A DNA stretch of 64,000 bases from Ditylenchus dipsaci (GCA_004194705.1 SADC01000909.1:248001-312000); one strand, 5' to 3'. Shown: positions 1-12,415, numbered from the stretch's first letter. A program made the numbers and translations. The notes: generated by a model not told the origin, from the letters alone.

Positions 1-1090
1 ATCACTTATTGAGATCCTCAGACTCAAATATACGAAATGAGCTATATTTCAAAGTTTGATTTTAGATCTCGTACGAGATGGGAGGTCTACGAACTTTCCA
101 GACAACCTTATATAATTCTATGGTTATTACATTATTAGGTGATCTGAATTGGGAAAAAAACAACCGAATTTTGAGGTTCAAGAAAAAATTACGAATAAAT
201 GTTGTTTACGGTGCCAAAAGCAGTGAATCAAAGAGAAGATGTATAGGAGTAGTAGTAAGCAAACAGGACAAATCAATTGATATCTAACAACAGGTATAAA
301 ACCTGCCTTCACAAACATAAAGTAGGCTACTTACACAAAAGTATTGCATAAAACAGGCATGTAACAGCAATTAAACACCCCTCCCCTCACATCTGATGTG
401 GATAAAAAGGGGTAGAACGCTAGCAAAACAGGAGTATTTTCCCATCCACCCAGGAAAGGAGAAGGATATGAGTGACCAATAGCCCTACAAAACAAGCAGC
501 CCACTTTTATTACTGACTCAAAGGTAGCAGGGTGGTTTGTATGTGAAATCCCGTTGGTTAGGGATACACCGTGCATCATACACCCTAAAGACAAGAGAAA
601 ATAGATTAGCCCTGTTTTTGCTACTTTATTACATAATACTTGTTTTTCAAACTTACAAATTTTTCCTATTTTTAGCAATTGTGAGCAATATGAGGTTAAT
701 TAAGTAAATGTGGATATTCTGACCTTGTGTCTTTCTCATAATACTTCTTTGTAATTTTAAAGTTTCTTACTGTTCTGAACAGACATGTAGATAGCATTTA
801 AGCAAAATAAAGATTTAAGATGCTTCGAAAAAATATGGGCATTTTTTGAAAATTTTGAATTGAAATTTGTTTTTGCATTTTATTTTCGATTTTATCCTAA
901 CACTTTTCATCTATAGCTCTTGATTTTGTCTGACCCTAGCTAGTCTAACTACTTTCATCCATTTTTGGGGGTGGGGAGTGGGGTCGGTAATCTACGGGGT
1001 AAGAGGCTACCGACACAAAGTTTTATAAAAAAACACGGATATTTTTTAAATTTCGGTTTCAGTCCAGTAACAAGCTCGGTTAGAGCTCTT
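1..1090. other. No gene recognised
   Basis: AT-rich sequence with only short open frames, none with recognisable domains. A 115-codon minus-strand frame at 331-678 resembles nothing I know and has no splice or start context. Confidence 0.4.
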
Positions 1091-1097
1091 TTCGGAA

Positions 1098-2080
1098 TAT
1101 AACGTTCGGCGCTACTCGGTTATACCCCCCCCCCCCAAAAGTGCTACTCGGGAATACCCCCCCCCCCAATCCTAGGAGCTACTCGGTTATACCCCCCCCC
1201 CCAAAAAATCAAGATTTTTAGGAGTGGTCAAAACACATTTTTAAGCAATAATTTCGCCATAAAAGGACCAGAAAAGCAATTAAAATAGGGTTCAAGGGCT
1301 GTATGGGAGGGAAGGGACAAAACAGGGGCCACTTCTATAGTGCCTATAAGTACCAAAGAGTAATAATTCTCTTAGCGTTGAAGTCACTTTCAAACCCAGC
1401 CACTTGTGGTGCACGTAAAAGTATAAGGACTCGAAGTGATCGGACCGATCAGCCGGGTGGGTCCCGATGGTTGTCGTGTAACTTTTGGACGGCTGAGCCT
1501 CTGGCTTGTAGCCTCAGGCCGGAAAATGGGGGAGACCCTTTTCGGCCGAAAAATCAAAGATGTTGAACATAGTTTTGAATACTGGGGCCTACCGCATAAA
1601 TAACTCTGGTATGCATGTTTTTTCATGCATCCAGAGTCACTTTCGAGTGATTTGTGTCTGAGGTATGTGGGTGTGCACATCTCAACTCCAAGCCCCCAAG
1701 CTCCTGCGCCCCGAAGAGGGCTTGAGAGTTAGAGATGCGCGCACGCACTTACCTTAGACATGATTCCGAGAAGTACACTTGATCATAAAATGCATATAGA
1801 GTCTATTTTTGCTACGGCCCGAGTTGAAAAACATGGTAAAGCAGCTAAAAAAAGTGGCCCCTGTATTATTCCTTCCCTCCCAATACAGCCCATAATCCCT
1901 TTTAAATTGCTTTTCTGGACCTTTTATGGCGAAATTATTGCTTAAAAATGTGTTTTGACCACTCCTAAAAATCTTGATTTTTTGGGGGGGGGGGGGTATA
2001 ACCGAGTAGGTCCGATTTTTGGGGGGGGGGTATTCCGAGTAGCTTTTTTGGGGGGGGGGTATTACCGAGTAGCGTCTAAC
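1098..2080. repeat. Foldback element with poly-G/poly-C arms (copy A)
   Basis: The left arm carries three units of the form GCTACTCGG-TATA-C(11-13); the right arm carries the inverse, G(9-13)-TATAACCGAGTAG, also three times. Inside the G tracts the arms continue as an inverted repeat (the run around 1205-1290 is repeated inverted around 1895-1980). The middle (about 1575-1800) holds the multi-stem module described at 13745-13990, here on the minus strand. No coding sequence is seen. Confidence 0.75.
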
Positions 2081-2089
2081 GTTCTTCGA

Positions 2090-3500
2090 TAGGCTACGAT
2101 GCGGTCGTGCCTTTCCCGTGTAAGAGCGAAATATTTTTTTGTCAATGGTCATCGAAAATAAAAAAATTTAAACAAACTTTTCAAAAAATGTAACATTGAG
2201 CCCTTCAAAATCAAAGCTGTTCTGTTCAGAAGCTGTTCTGATCTTAATCAAACTCAATGAAAACCCTAATATAAACGTAATGTCTTCCAAGATTGCTGAG
2301 TCGAATAAAATTGGCTTCAGTATTTTTTATGAAACTTTGTCTTTAAAAATCTTGTCAATATAAGAATAATTTTTTTATATGATACCATCACAACCGGCAA
2401 TTTAGAAAAATTGGATGTCGTCTCTGGCAAGACACTTGCCAAGATGACGAGACAAGCTCTAACGACAAGCTTTGTCCTTATTTATAGCCACATTCTCGCT
2501 AGATTACGCTGATTATTTTGAGCATAAAATGTCAGATGTGAAAAGTATCAAAAGTATAAAAATAATAATGTTCTTATTACAAATGGATAAAGTTTGTCTC
2601 GTGACTTTTGTCTCGCGGTAGTCTGAGAAGGGCTTAAAAATATGCAAAAAAAAATACATCAAAATTCTGATAATAAATTCAAAATTCTGAATTCTGACTG
2701 ATTACGAAAAATTAGAAAAATATGAGCTCCAGTATTTAGTTAATGACCTTGAAGGTGGCATACAACCAACCAATTGTCTTTGCTGTGATCTTCGTCTCTC
2801 CCCAATTAGGTCAAACCAAAAGGTGGCAGTGCTGGCGGAATTTGTAACCTTGTGTGTAAGTGCCCTAGCAAGTCAAGTGACACCTCCACAGTCTTCTTCA
2901 TCTGGCGCTTCAACGGAACAAATAAATCTTTGAAATGCCCGCCCCTGCCCACTCAATAAACCAATGGAGCAGTAGGAGAACTTGAACCAGCTTTCAAATG
3001 GAGACCATGAGCCAGTGGTAATTGGGTCAACTCACCATCAACTTAACAAGAGCACCTAACAAGGGGAGAGAAGAGTGTTCCTCCACCAACAACAAATCGA
3101 AGTATGGATCAGATACATCCAACCTGCATTGTTCAACACAAATTATTTCCGCTATAATTTTTGGTGTGGAAAAAAGCGGCGGCGGCGACGATGCTCACCT
3201 CTTCAAAACAATCCACTTGGTGCGTGCTAGGAGGGATTGATTGGTAGAGGATGGATCGCCGATAGGACTGCCCTTTCTGTTTTACAACATTTATGCTGGT
3301 TATTGTTGTTATTGTTGGTGGATTCTGCTGTCCACATTATTACGCAAATTGTTGGTATGAGCACATGCACTACAACAACAAATATCATTATTGCGTAAAT
3401 GGAAAAATCACTTATAAATTCCTGTATTTCAAGTTTTCCTGGTTAGTCTGGTCAGAATTTGGCTGGTTGGTACTTTTAAACAAAAAATGAGATGAAAATG
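2090..3500. other. No gene recognised; unique-looking stretch
   Basis: From about 2750 to 3300 the sequence is less AT-rich and not palindromic, but I find no conserved exon on either strand. Short frames at 3022-3240 and 3293-3490 lack domains. Confidence 0.35.
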
Positions 3501-3529
3501 TGGTACAAAAGCAGTGTTTTCAAAAATCA

Positions 3530-3715
3530 CACTTTCACACTTGGGTCACACTACCTTCATTTACGCCTTTCTCATAAATTTTGTTTTCTATTTTTTCGAA
3601 CATTTTTGTACCGTTTTGTAGCTGAGATATTTTCTATCGATTCGCTGGTCAAATAGAGATATATCTCAGCTACAAAATGTTACAAAAAACAGAATTTATG
3701 AGAAAAGGGTAGGTA
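3530..3715. repeat. Imperfect hairpin repeat
   Basis: TTTTGTAGCTGAGATATTTT at 3616 is mirrored by ATCTCAGCTACAAAATG at about 3664, flanked by CTCATAAATTTTGTTTT on the left and its near-inverse on the right. It belongs to the group of palindromes sharing a TTTTGTAGC core. Confidence 0.55.
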
Positions 3716-4059
3716 CGTTATTTTTGAAACACTGTAAAAAAGGAAGGAATATAACTTTTTAGCACTAAAATTATAAATCTAGTGATATAGTAAATTAAAA
3801 AAAAAATCTACCACTCAACGGTAAAATATGTAGTTTACACCTAGAGTCGGTCTCCAGGTAGGGAGTGTACCCAATGACTTTTTTGACTCTCACTTTTGGT
3901 GGGTGCCTACCCAGGGTATTGACATTCTTGACCGTCTTGAGATTCTAGATCTAGAGATGTTTTTCTCAATTATACTTACCCCTTAGAACTAAGTTAACTC
4001 ATTGAAATGGGGTAAAAAACAAGGTGTGCGCCCAGACGGATGCGAACCACCACCTTATT

Positions 4060-4215
4060 TTCTGTTTTCGGCCTGAAACCAACTTTTTTCAGGGTGTAGC
4101 TGTGGATTATAGTTATCCACAGAAAAATCAGACTATTTCGTCAAGTAAATCAAAAGTTGTGGACTCTTGGAGTCTCTTATTTGTGTCTATTTTTTTTTTG
4201 CGATATGCGAGCCCT
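4060..4215. repeat. Degenerate fragment of the hairpin family at 60730-61121
   Basis: Shared blocks include TTTTTTCAGGGTGTA, TTATAGTTATCCACAGAAAAA and AAATCAAAAGTTGTGG, then GTGTCT..TTTTTTT. One arm only; no terminal repeat or target duplication survives. Confidence 0.6.
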
Positions 4216-4580
4216 GGTTTAGGGTGTTTAGGATGGCTTCAGGTGATTCTGGTAGTTTGGAAAAAAATTGACTTTTATCATATAATATAAATTTTTTGGT
4301 GAATCGTCTTGAATACAAAAAAGTGTAGTGAAAATTCATATGAGAACGGGAACTTGTTCGGCTGGGGGCCCTATTTTCATAACTATAAATATTATATCCA
4401 GACCCTGGAAAAGTGCGTAAAACACTTCTTAGTCCTGGATATCATACGCTGGCCTCCTCCAAGCGTCAGGCCTTAGCCTAAAAAGTCCAAAAGAAGGACG
4501 TGTTACAATTGATAAAAAGTCAGATTTTTTAAAAGGACCCATTCGAATAAGTGCCGAGAACGGGTTACAAGGTTTACGAG

Positions 4581-4739
4581 CAGTGGCGTACGCAGGAATT
4601 TCTGACGGAGGGGCACCAGGCCATTTTTGGGCCATTTTACCTACACCGTTTTTCAAATGTTCGAGGCCATTTTATCTACTCCGTTTTGAAAAAAAATCTG
4701 ACGGGGGGGGGGGCACGTGCCCCTCTGCGTACGCCCCTG
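4581..4739. mobile_element. hAT-type MITE, 8-bp duplication TTTACGAG
   Basis: Hairpin element starting CAGTGGCGTACGCAG and ending CTGCGTACGCCCCTG, flanked on both sides by exactly TTTACGAG. The CAGTGGCGTA end and 8-bp target size fit hAT transposons. It is 159 bp, non-coding, with an 11-base G tract near its right end. A degraded relative is visible near 45700-45785. Confidence 0.85.
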
Positions 4740-5003
4740 TTTACGAGTAATTTCGTTAAAAATTCATCCAGATTTGAAACCACGTCAAATGTGTAGAACA
4801 AATCTAACTGAACAAACTAAAGTATCTACTTAACAGTAAAGGCCAGAACAATTGTTCGACGTAAGTGAACATGTAGCAAAATAGTTATATAAATAAAAAT
4901 AATGGTGCCTAGCAGTTTATGGCTATAACAGGATAAAGCTAAAAACATTTTAATTTGTAAGAGCTTTGGCGGTGACGTGGGTGAGTTTGCTTCACCACTT
5001 CAC

Positions 5004-5450
5004 TACAGTCGACACTCGATATAAGGACACTCGATATAAGGACAGAAGTTCGTCCCCGTTTCGGGTCAGACACTTTTTTAGCTCGACTTTCGAAAATTTT
5101 CACCTGTTTTGTTTTGTCAGTCTGGTTCCAAATATCGCAAGGATTCCGATTTTGCCGATCGTTTTTCAGAAATCCAGATTTTTTTCTTCTAAAAAAGCAA
5201 AAACTCGATATAAGGACAGGGATTTTTGAAAAAGCCTGTGTTTAAATCAAGTTTTTGCTTTTTTATAGGAAAAAAATCTGGATTTCTGAAAAACGATCGG
5301 CAAAATCGGAATCCTTGCGATATTTGGAACCAAACTGTCAAAACAAAGCCGGTGAAAATTTTCGAAAATCGGGCTAAAAAAAGTGTCGGACCCAAGCGGG
5401 AACGAACTTTTGCCGGTCCCTGAGTGTCCTTATATCGAGAGTCGACTGTA
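5004..5450. mobile_element. Long palindromic MITE, pogo/Tc1-mariner type
   Basis: Begins TACAGTCGACACTCGATATAA and ends with the inverse (TTATATCGAGAGTCGACTGTA). The two roughly 220-bp halves are inverted copies over their whole length, including the CTCGATATAAGGACA units. TA at both ends fits a TA target duplication. Non-coding; the frames on both strands here are mirror images of one another. Confidence 0.8.
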
Positions 5451-5484
5451 TCAACCACTGTTAGTGATAAAAATGCGATAAAAA

Positions 5485-5688
5485 CAGGGTTCTCATCCGT
5501 TCTTTTAAAAAAGATTTATCCTTTTTCGGGACCCAAAATCTTTTTTATTTTTAAAGTTTTTAGTCAATTTTTTTTTCGCTCCAAAATAGCAATAAGCACT
5601 GGATAAAATGACCCTTTTTCTTCAATAATGGTCAAATTGTCTTTTTTTATCCAAATGTTTTTTTCAAAATTTTGAGATGAGAACCCTG
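5485..5688. mobile_element. hAT-type MITE, CAGGGTTCTCATC ends
   Basis: Inverted ends CAGGGTTCTCATC / GATGAGAACCCTG. The flanks GATAAAAA and GATTAAAA match at 7 of 8 positions, as expected for an older 8-bp duplication. Related degraded copies lie at about 14330-14400, 25367-25573 and 36490-36620. Confidence 0.7.
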
Positions 5689-6072
5689 GATTAAAATTAT
5701 TGTTTAGCCATTTTGATAATCTTTATGCAGTCAGTCGATTCCGATCCTCCACGTTATTAGTTGTGCATACGCTTATGAATCCGTATACACGTACCATTGT
5801 GAACACTAAAAGGCGGTGCAAGTGCGGACGAAAAACAGTCATTTCGAAAGTAGTGTTATAACATCTAACCTTAATTCGACTTTATCACTAGATGATTTCA
5901 GAATTCCATGAAAACACAACAGGAAGAATCAACTTTATACATTCGAAATAATGAATAGAAACATATGAAAAAATAAAAAAGAAGTCGTGAAGATGCTAGG
6001 ACACATCTTCTCGGAATATTATGTTGGATTTCGGAATTCATTCCTCTCGCAGTGAAACTGCTAACTTAGGGA

Positions 6073-6560
6073 TTAGCTGCTCTTGGGATCTTCATTCTGC
6101 AAAAGGCACATAGTCCAAAATATGAGTTGAAAATTTACCTGAGCGGGGAGGTTTCTTTTTTCTTGAACATCTTCAGAGGTACTTGAACTCTCAAAGTGGT
6201 AAAGCTACAAATAGCCCACACGGTAAATAAAACATCCATAAAAATTTGATTAAAAAAACCTGGTAAACTAGGAAGGTAGCCTCGTGCCACAGTATATGCT
6301 CCTGAATCAGGATATCTTTAAAAAACCGAAATCATGGAAAAATTACCTGGTACTCTTTGTCACCACCCACGATGACATCCCCACACTCGTAACACAGACG
6401 CTTTGTTATTTCGGCATCTCTGACACGCACATTCTGAAAAAACAGACATGAAATTATTTATAAGTATGACATTTCAAAAAAATCACGTCATATCTCCTTT
6501 GCGCCGAAATAAATCTACGGTTAGTGGAGAGCCATCTTCAGTGTCTTGGTGGTCGGCCAT
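6073..6560 (-). CDS. Small spliced gene, possible C2H2-like zinc-binding protein
   Basis: I do not recognise the product. Five exons join in frame from ATG at 6560 to TAA at 6073: an N-terminal MADHQDTEDGSPLT segment, an exon with RLCYECGDVIVGGDKEYQ, then EHILWHEATFLVYQ, then LYHFESSSTSEDVQEKRN, then NEDPKSS. Splice phases agree throughout. The C-x2-C followed 13 residues later by H-x3-H could bind a metal, but the spacing is unusual for a C2H2 finger. Total about 90 residues, no membrane segment. Its ATG is 198 bp beyond the stop of the next gene on the same strand, and an AG stands 10 bases before the ATG, so the two may share a polycistronic unit. The join between exons 1 and 2 is the least certain. 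Confidence 0.45.
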
Positions 6561-6757
6561 ATTTACGGGTCTATCGAGCGAAACAATGATGTAATTAGCT
6601 TGTTCCTCTTTTACCGCGCAGAATCAATCAGATATATCGGATAAGATAAGTTATAAGTAACAGAATAACTTCTTACATACACCAAATACAATCTTTATTA
6701 CACAATCAACTAAACAGCGGACCAAAATAAGGGATCTACAGAATTACGCTCAGAAAA

Positions 6758-7278
6758 TCAAGAACTCGTAAAAATAGTACTCTGGTCCCTATTCTTCCTT
6801 TCCTCAGCCAACTTGTGCTTGTAGTGAAAATTCCTAGAAAAAGTGCCTAAGACTAATAAATAATTTTTCCATAACTTACCGAACGGCAGCGTTGTGTAGT
6901 GGATCATAGGTAGCAAGCCCTGAATTTTCTGGGATTATATGGAAACAAACATCCAAGAATACCTTTTGACACCACATATGCCTCAAATTCGGGATGCAGC
7001 CAGCGCTTCAGATCGTAGACAATATCAGGTGTGGGCGTTGCAAATTCGCTAAAAATTAGAGCTTGTAGAACAGGGATCATCAATTGCATTAGTTAACTTC
7101 TCGAAAACCGCTCAAATAGAAGTACTCACTAAATCCAATAGACAGCGGGAATCAAACCAGCCATTAAAGAAACATATAATTTGAAGAACGCTTTCTTTGC
7201 AAACTTCTTGTCGGTGAAGATGAAATTCCTGTGCTTGAAAAACTTGAGTGTAGAGCAACGTAGAGCAGACAAATGCAT
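6758..7278 (-). CDS. Small single-pass membrane protein, unidentified
   Basis: Four exons give about 115 residues. The first starts MHLSALRCSTLKFFKHR, an amphipathic basic N-terminus that could be a mitochondrial presequence, followed by a hydrophobic segment (LYVSLMAGLIPAVYWIY, residues about 34-50). Later exons read EFATPTPDIVYDLKRWLHPEF, GLATYDPLHNAAVR and a basic tail HYKHKLAEERKNRDQ. The layout of presequence, one membrane helix and short charged tail resembles accessory subunits of respiratory complexes such as NDUFB5, but similarity is too weak to name it. TATTCAG ends 4 bases before the ATG. Confidence 0.5.
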
Positions 7279-7756
7279 ATTTCTGAATATAGGGAAATCA
7301 ATGACTAATCATTTGATCTTTTGTAGTATTCGATAAATTAGCGAAACTATAGATTTAGCGAAAGCGACAATTTCCGATGTATTGTCTATTTTGCAAAATG
7401 CCAGACAATATTTGTTCGGAAATCAGGCGGAAATACAAACTCAAAAATGAAGCGAGGTAGACTCATCTAGGGTTTTCAATTGGCTGGTAAATTGCAAATC
7501 GGCCAATTCGACAACCAATCGGCCGTATGTCGACCAAATACTATGCTTTGCTCCCCGCGGCCCGAAAACATTGTTTTAGTAAAAAAAAAATCAAAGAAAC
7601 TGAGTTTTCAAATTTTTAGTTTTGAAGAAAATCAAATCAAAATATAATTAATTCATATTTTCGGTAAATTTTCACCAAATTTTAAAAAATTGCAAAATTT
7701 TAGTCAAAATTTTAAAAATTTCCAAATTTTTTGGAATATGCATTTGTCCAAATTGG

Positions 7757-9542
7757 CATGGTTCTCGAAACTACGAAAAATTAAAATTCTACGAAAATTC
7801 CACAATTTAAATCGATTTTGAAAACTACGAAAATTCTACCAAAATTATACGAAAATTCTACGAAAATGCTTTCGTAGAATTTCGTAGTTTTTTCGTAGAA
7901 TTTCGTAGTTTCTCAATGTGCTCGATCTGTTTCTGTTCTAAGTCTTTGGAACCGGCACTTTGAAGGCACTTTCTCTCATTTGGATGGTGAGCAAAGAATT
8001 AGAAAATGATGACCTCTCGATAAACTGGCAGCGAAATGCCAGTCCGTTAGGGTGCAAGTTCATCGAGGATTAACTGTATTTTTTCGGACTTTATTAAAAC
8101 CAGAGCTTCAACCTATATCGAGTCAAACTTTGCGATCTTTTCCGTCAAACAAAAGTTAACTTATCAAAGTATAACCCAAAGCAAAGAAATCCAATCAGAA
8201 ACATAATTCAATGAAACCAAGTAAGTTTTATTTACTTCCAAATCCAAAACACAGCAGAAAGTAACATATTCGTTCATGAAATTTCTTTTAAGTACAAGAT
8301 TCTTAGATGAATTAGCGCAGCCACTTTTTTGGAGTCCAGTCGATTGCGAGTAAAATCCCCCATTATGCTTCTAAGCTCTTTGAATGCCCTTTCACTCGAC
8401 GCACTGGAAGCTTGGACGGCCAGAAAATTTCTTGCAAGAGCGGCCAGATGGGGAAAGTACTGCAAAAATTTTATTGGTTAATACTGCGCCAGTTTGAGAA
8501 CAAACTTTTTCGTTGTTGCTCCAAAAAGTGAGTAGATCTTCATCTTCGCAAATTGGTAGAGACATGTACCCGTGTAATTCTTTTCCACTTGTGAAACCTG
8601 TATTAACGGAAATTTGGCCGATCTTTTAGCAGGAGGTGATTCAAGCACATCAGAGCACAGGAATCGCGCTTCACGCTTCACCATTTTTTCTATCTTAACA
8701 AACGTATGGTTACTATAAAAAGTAGCTAAATAAACAATAAATACCTCATTATAGTTGATTCCAGGTACAAGCTCTCCGATACTTTTTAGCTGCCCATGTT
8801 CGAAAGGATCTAGGAAAGCAGAGGAGGCAATCACTTTCTTGTTTAGTCGGCCAGAGAAGCTATTCACCCAATTGCTATCATTTAGATTCCCGATCTTTCG
8901 CTCAAAAGCTTCCATAGCAGCATTAGCCAGTGCCACCCCAAAAGAGAGTTTCCATCAAAAGGTCCATAAGATACTTTAGTTCCAGCCAAATTGTTGCTAC
9001 ATGTCCAATGACCTTGTTTGTGGACGGAAGTTTTTCGCCCTGTAAGCTAGAAGTTCCGTTCCAATTCAAAATAGCTCGACATTCTTCGACTTTGCACACT
9101 ACCATAGGAGCTGGCTTTCCCTCCATCAACAGCTGTTCAAACTGGAACTTGAACTTTTTGCTTTTCAGCTCTTGGACGGAATGGACTGAAGGATCAAACT
9201 TTACCTATAACAAGACAATAACAAAAATTTGATACAATACGGATACCTTTGTACGCCTTTCTATATCTTCCGAGTGATCCACAAACTGCGTTTCCTGCAT
9301 TTCTAAGCCTGAACCAAACCGATAAACTTAGAAGGAACCAAAATATCCAAAGACTTAGAACAGAAACAGATCGAGCACATTTGAGAAACTGCGAAAATTC
9401 TACGAAAAACCTACGAAAATTCTACGAAAGCATTTTTGTAGAATTTTCGTATAATTTTGGTAGAATTTTCGTAGTTTTCAAAATCGATTTAAATTGTGGA
9501 ATTTTCGTAGAATTTTAATTTTTCGTAGTTTTGAGAACCATG
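7757..9542. mobile_element. hAT transposon with long terminal inverted repeats
   Basis: Ends CATGGTTCTCgAAACTACG / CGTAGTTTtGAGAACCATG, with inverted repeats of about 200 bp (7757-7960 and 9340-9542) rich in CTACGAAAATTC. Flanks CAAATTGG and CTTATTGG match at 6 of 8 positions, consistent with an aged 8-bp duplication. The interior encodes the C-terminal part of a hAT transposase on the minus strand. Confidence 0.8.
8274..9129 (-). pseudogene. hAT transposase, C-terminal remnant
   Basis: Minus-strand frames cover the last roughly 280 residues of a hAT transposase. The distal frame (8274-8465) has the dimerisation motif: FPHLAALARNFLAVQASSAS, SERAFKE and NRLDSKKVAALIHLR. The preceding frame (8478-8936) has SAFLDPF, typical of the region before it. 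The N-terminal BED finger and the first part of the RNase H-like fold are missing, and the frames are split, so it is probably inactive. Confidence 0.85.
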
Positions 9543-9550
9543 CTTATTGG

Positions 9551-10870
9551 TCAGAGTTGCGACGGAATTCAGGTTTTGGTCTTCCGATTTCGTCACATAA
9601 ATTTCCGATTTCCGTAAAAAAAGTCCACTCGGAAAAGCCCACTCGGAAACTTTTTGAAGGAACTATTTTGAATTACTTCCGATTCCCGACTTTCGGTTTA
9701 GATTTTTTTATTTCCGGTTACGGTTTTATTTCGGACTTTTTCAGTGTTCCGTCCCATCCCTGTCATGAGCCAATTGCTCTTGCCGATTGGCGCCAATTGT
9801 CCAAGCCAATTGGTTATCCGACAACCATAGAATTATCTCACCACCTTTATCATAACTTCTTTGTTCCTTTGTTTACACATCACCCTTTAATTGTCCGATC
9901 ACACCCATTTGTTAATTTTTTATCCTCATATAACAATGGGTGTATAGCCATCTCCCAGAAGCTTATGCACTGACAAGTGTAAAAAGTAGGCAAAGGAAGT
10001 TCTCCACAGACAGTTGTTAAAATAAGATTTCTACTAAAAATGCATTGGCCAGTTAAAATTTTTGCTCTCTTTGTTTACTAATTTTTGACCACTCAATGAG
10101 ACGGAAAAATGTCGCCTTTCGTGCATATTTGACGTTTTTGAACTAATATTTGTCGGTGAATTAAAGTTTGCTGAATGTTCTACTAGTCACAATGCAATTG
10201 GTTATGGGAAGAACCTGATAGCTTCTGGAAGGAATCTTGATACTTGTCAAGTTGCTGGTAATGGTCTGATATTAGATTGCTCGGAAAGTCGGGAAAGTCC
10301 ACGTCCAGAAAGTCGCTAAAAGGACATTTCGCATCAATGCAAACTGTCAGCTTAGTTATATTTTGATGGCAATACCTATTTTTTAGTAATTTTTTAATTC
10401 TAAGCCACTCCAGTAGCCGAAAATTCCTAAGAAATCTGAATCACGAAACAGAATTAAAAAAAATATCGCTTGTTGAGATATAAGCTAAAGTTAGAAAATA
10501 GAGGAAAATACTGTCTGTTTTCCAACTTTAGCTTATATCTCAATAACCAAGTATTTTTTCAAAATTCTGTTCAGTAATTCGGATTGTAGAGGAAATTTCA
10601 AATACTATGACTGCTTAGAATGAAAAAAAAATACAATTAAAGGAGCATGCCCGTGCGTTACACGGAGAAAAGGCGGGGACCATTAGTTTTTTTCTTCTTG
10701 CTCATTTTTTTTTCATGCGCTTTCTTCTGTGTTTTTAAATTTTTCTGTCTAACTTTTAAAAATAGTATAAGGTCATCAACATCAGATTGAACGCGAAACG
10801 AGTGAAAAATATGATGGTTCAAAAAAAAACGCTGCGCGCAAAAATTATGGTCCTTTAAAAACGGTTCGTA
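9551..10870. other. No gene recognised
   Basis: Contains an inverted pair near 10466-10545 (CTTTAGCTTATATCTCAA and inverse). The plus-strand frame at 9494-9973 runs out of the transposon end and has no domain. Confidence 0.35.
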
Positions 10871-12225
10871 CTCATTTGCGCGCAACTCATTTGCGCGCAC
10901 TCATTTGCGCGCAATTCATAAGTGCCCGCCTCCATTTTACATAAAATATTATGAAAAAGCACTGGTGAATTATAATAATTTTTTGGTGGCTTGATTGAGA
11001 ATAATCATTATTTATCGAGTTGAGAACGATCAAAAAAAAGAACTTTAGAAATTCTGGTAAATAGGAAGTAGGACAGTTGTGGTCTTCTTAAGTTTAGATT
11101 CTTATTAACTTGAATTGAAAAAAGCTGAGGCTGAAACTTTTCCCCAAAGTCAGTCGTTTTAAAATAACATTTTTTTATTTCTAAAACAAAGCAACTCAAT
11201 GACGATAAGAGACAAATTACATCAATTTAGATATTTTCTCATTCCCCATGGCCTTCCTCTTCTTCCTGTCGCAAAAATGGAAACTTGACTAGGTTATGCT
11301 GCGAAGCTCTCGAGAAATTCATTAAAAGGGTTAAAAAGACCCCATCAGTAGCCCGACCGTTAATTACCCGCAGCAGACAGAGACCAGGCGGAGAAGGAAA
11401 GTGAAAATTGGAGGCATTCTTCAGTCGCTCTAGAATTACAAAATCAATAAAAGCGATCAATAAAAATTTTACTTAGAGTCATGCAGCAAAAACCTTACAG
11501 TATTCTCAGTTTGCGTGATGCATTCCAACCATTCAATTTTATTCACCGGCTTGTTGACACTGGTTTCTTTGGCCTTGAGACATCGTCTTGCAATGCCTTA
11601 TCAGTTAGAAGCGAAAGTAACTGATAATCTTTAAGCCAGTTTCCCCCTGAAACGACAATTCCTGTTTGGGAAGGTCCAAATTTAGCGACTGCAGTTGGTA
11701 GACAGACGTGGAAATGAGAAGGTGCCGATTTTCCACATAGCCAAATTCGCTTTGCTGTTCCGGACACGCTATAGAAAGCTTTCGTCACACGCACGATTTA
11801 TGCATCTCCAGTTTTGAATTTTTTCCTGAATTTAGGACGCGACACATTATGTATTCATAGCAGCTGACGACCAAGCATTGCCCTTCTCTGTCTGATAGCG
11901 ATGCAACACCCTGAAAAGAGTAGAAATCAGGATTTAGAGTAAAAATCTAAAGCTTAACAACACTACCATACATGATTAGATGGTTGAACTGGATTTTGAG
12001 CTTGAGCCTGGACATTAACTGGCCGGACATTATCCACGTTAATAGCCATCAATGTACCTGAACACAATAATAATAGAAGCGAAAATACCGAAGAGTGGTA
12101 AAATAACAGTGAATAATGCTTCTGTGATCCCATAAATTTAAACCACGAATCTAAAGAAACAATCTGGCAGACGCTCATGAGTTGCGCGCAAATGAGTGCG
12201 CGCAAATGAGTTGAGCGCAAATGAG
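10871..12225. mobile_element. Inverted-repeat element with ACTCATTTGCGCGC units at both ends
   Basis: The left end carries three tandem copies of a 14-15 bp unit CTCATTTGCGCGCA (10871-10917); the right end carries the inverse, three times (about 12176-12225). The intervening 1.3 kb contains the whole spliced gene at 11239-12049. I see no clear target duplication. It could be a cut-and-paste element with its own unknown transposase, or one that captured a host gene. Confidence 0.6.
11239..12049 (-). CDS. Unidentified spliced gene inside an inverted-repeat element
   Basis: Exon 1 (MAINVDNVRPVNVQAQAQNP..) ends at a good GTATGG donor; exon 2 starts GVASLSDREGQCLVVSCYEY and, if one A is added to an AAA run near 11790, continues through VRVTKAFYSVSGTAKRIW and HVCLPTAVAKFGPSQTGIVV. 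Later exons give RLKNASNFHFPSPPGLCLLR and an acidic C-terminus ending GHGE at 11241. No transposase signature (no DDE/DDD block, no finger) is visible. I cannot assign a function. The position strictly between the two terminal repeats suggests it is element-encoded or captured. Confidence 0.4.
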
Positions 12226-12344
12226 AAGTAACGTTAAAAACAAGTATTGTCATCAAAACATAACGAGGTGGACAGTTCGCATCGATGTGAACTGTCATAT
12301 GTCCTGGAAAGTTCGCGTCCTTTATCAAACTACCTTTATCAAAC

Positions 12345-12415
12345 TTTATCAAACTGGGGGGGGGGGTGTACACTGGAATAGCTTTGGGGGGGGGGGGGTA
12401 TACAATGGAATAGCG
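12345..12415. repeat. Poly-G repeat units
   Basis: Two units of G(9-12)-TGTACACTGGAATAGCTTT type in tandem, the same unit as at 56800-56960. They give rise to spurious glycine- and proline-rich frames. Confidence 0.75.

Noticed and set aside
331..678. 115-codon minus-strand open frame
   Set aside because: No domain, no membrane or signal pattern that convinces, no splice context; probably chance or repeat-derived.
5189..5458. Paired frames of 89 and 87 codons near 5.0-5.5 kb
   Set aside because: They are mirror images from the two arms of a palindromic MITE.
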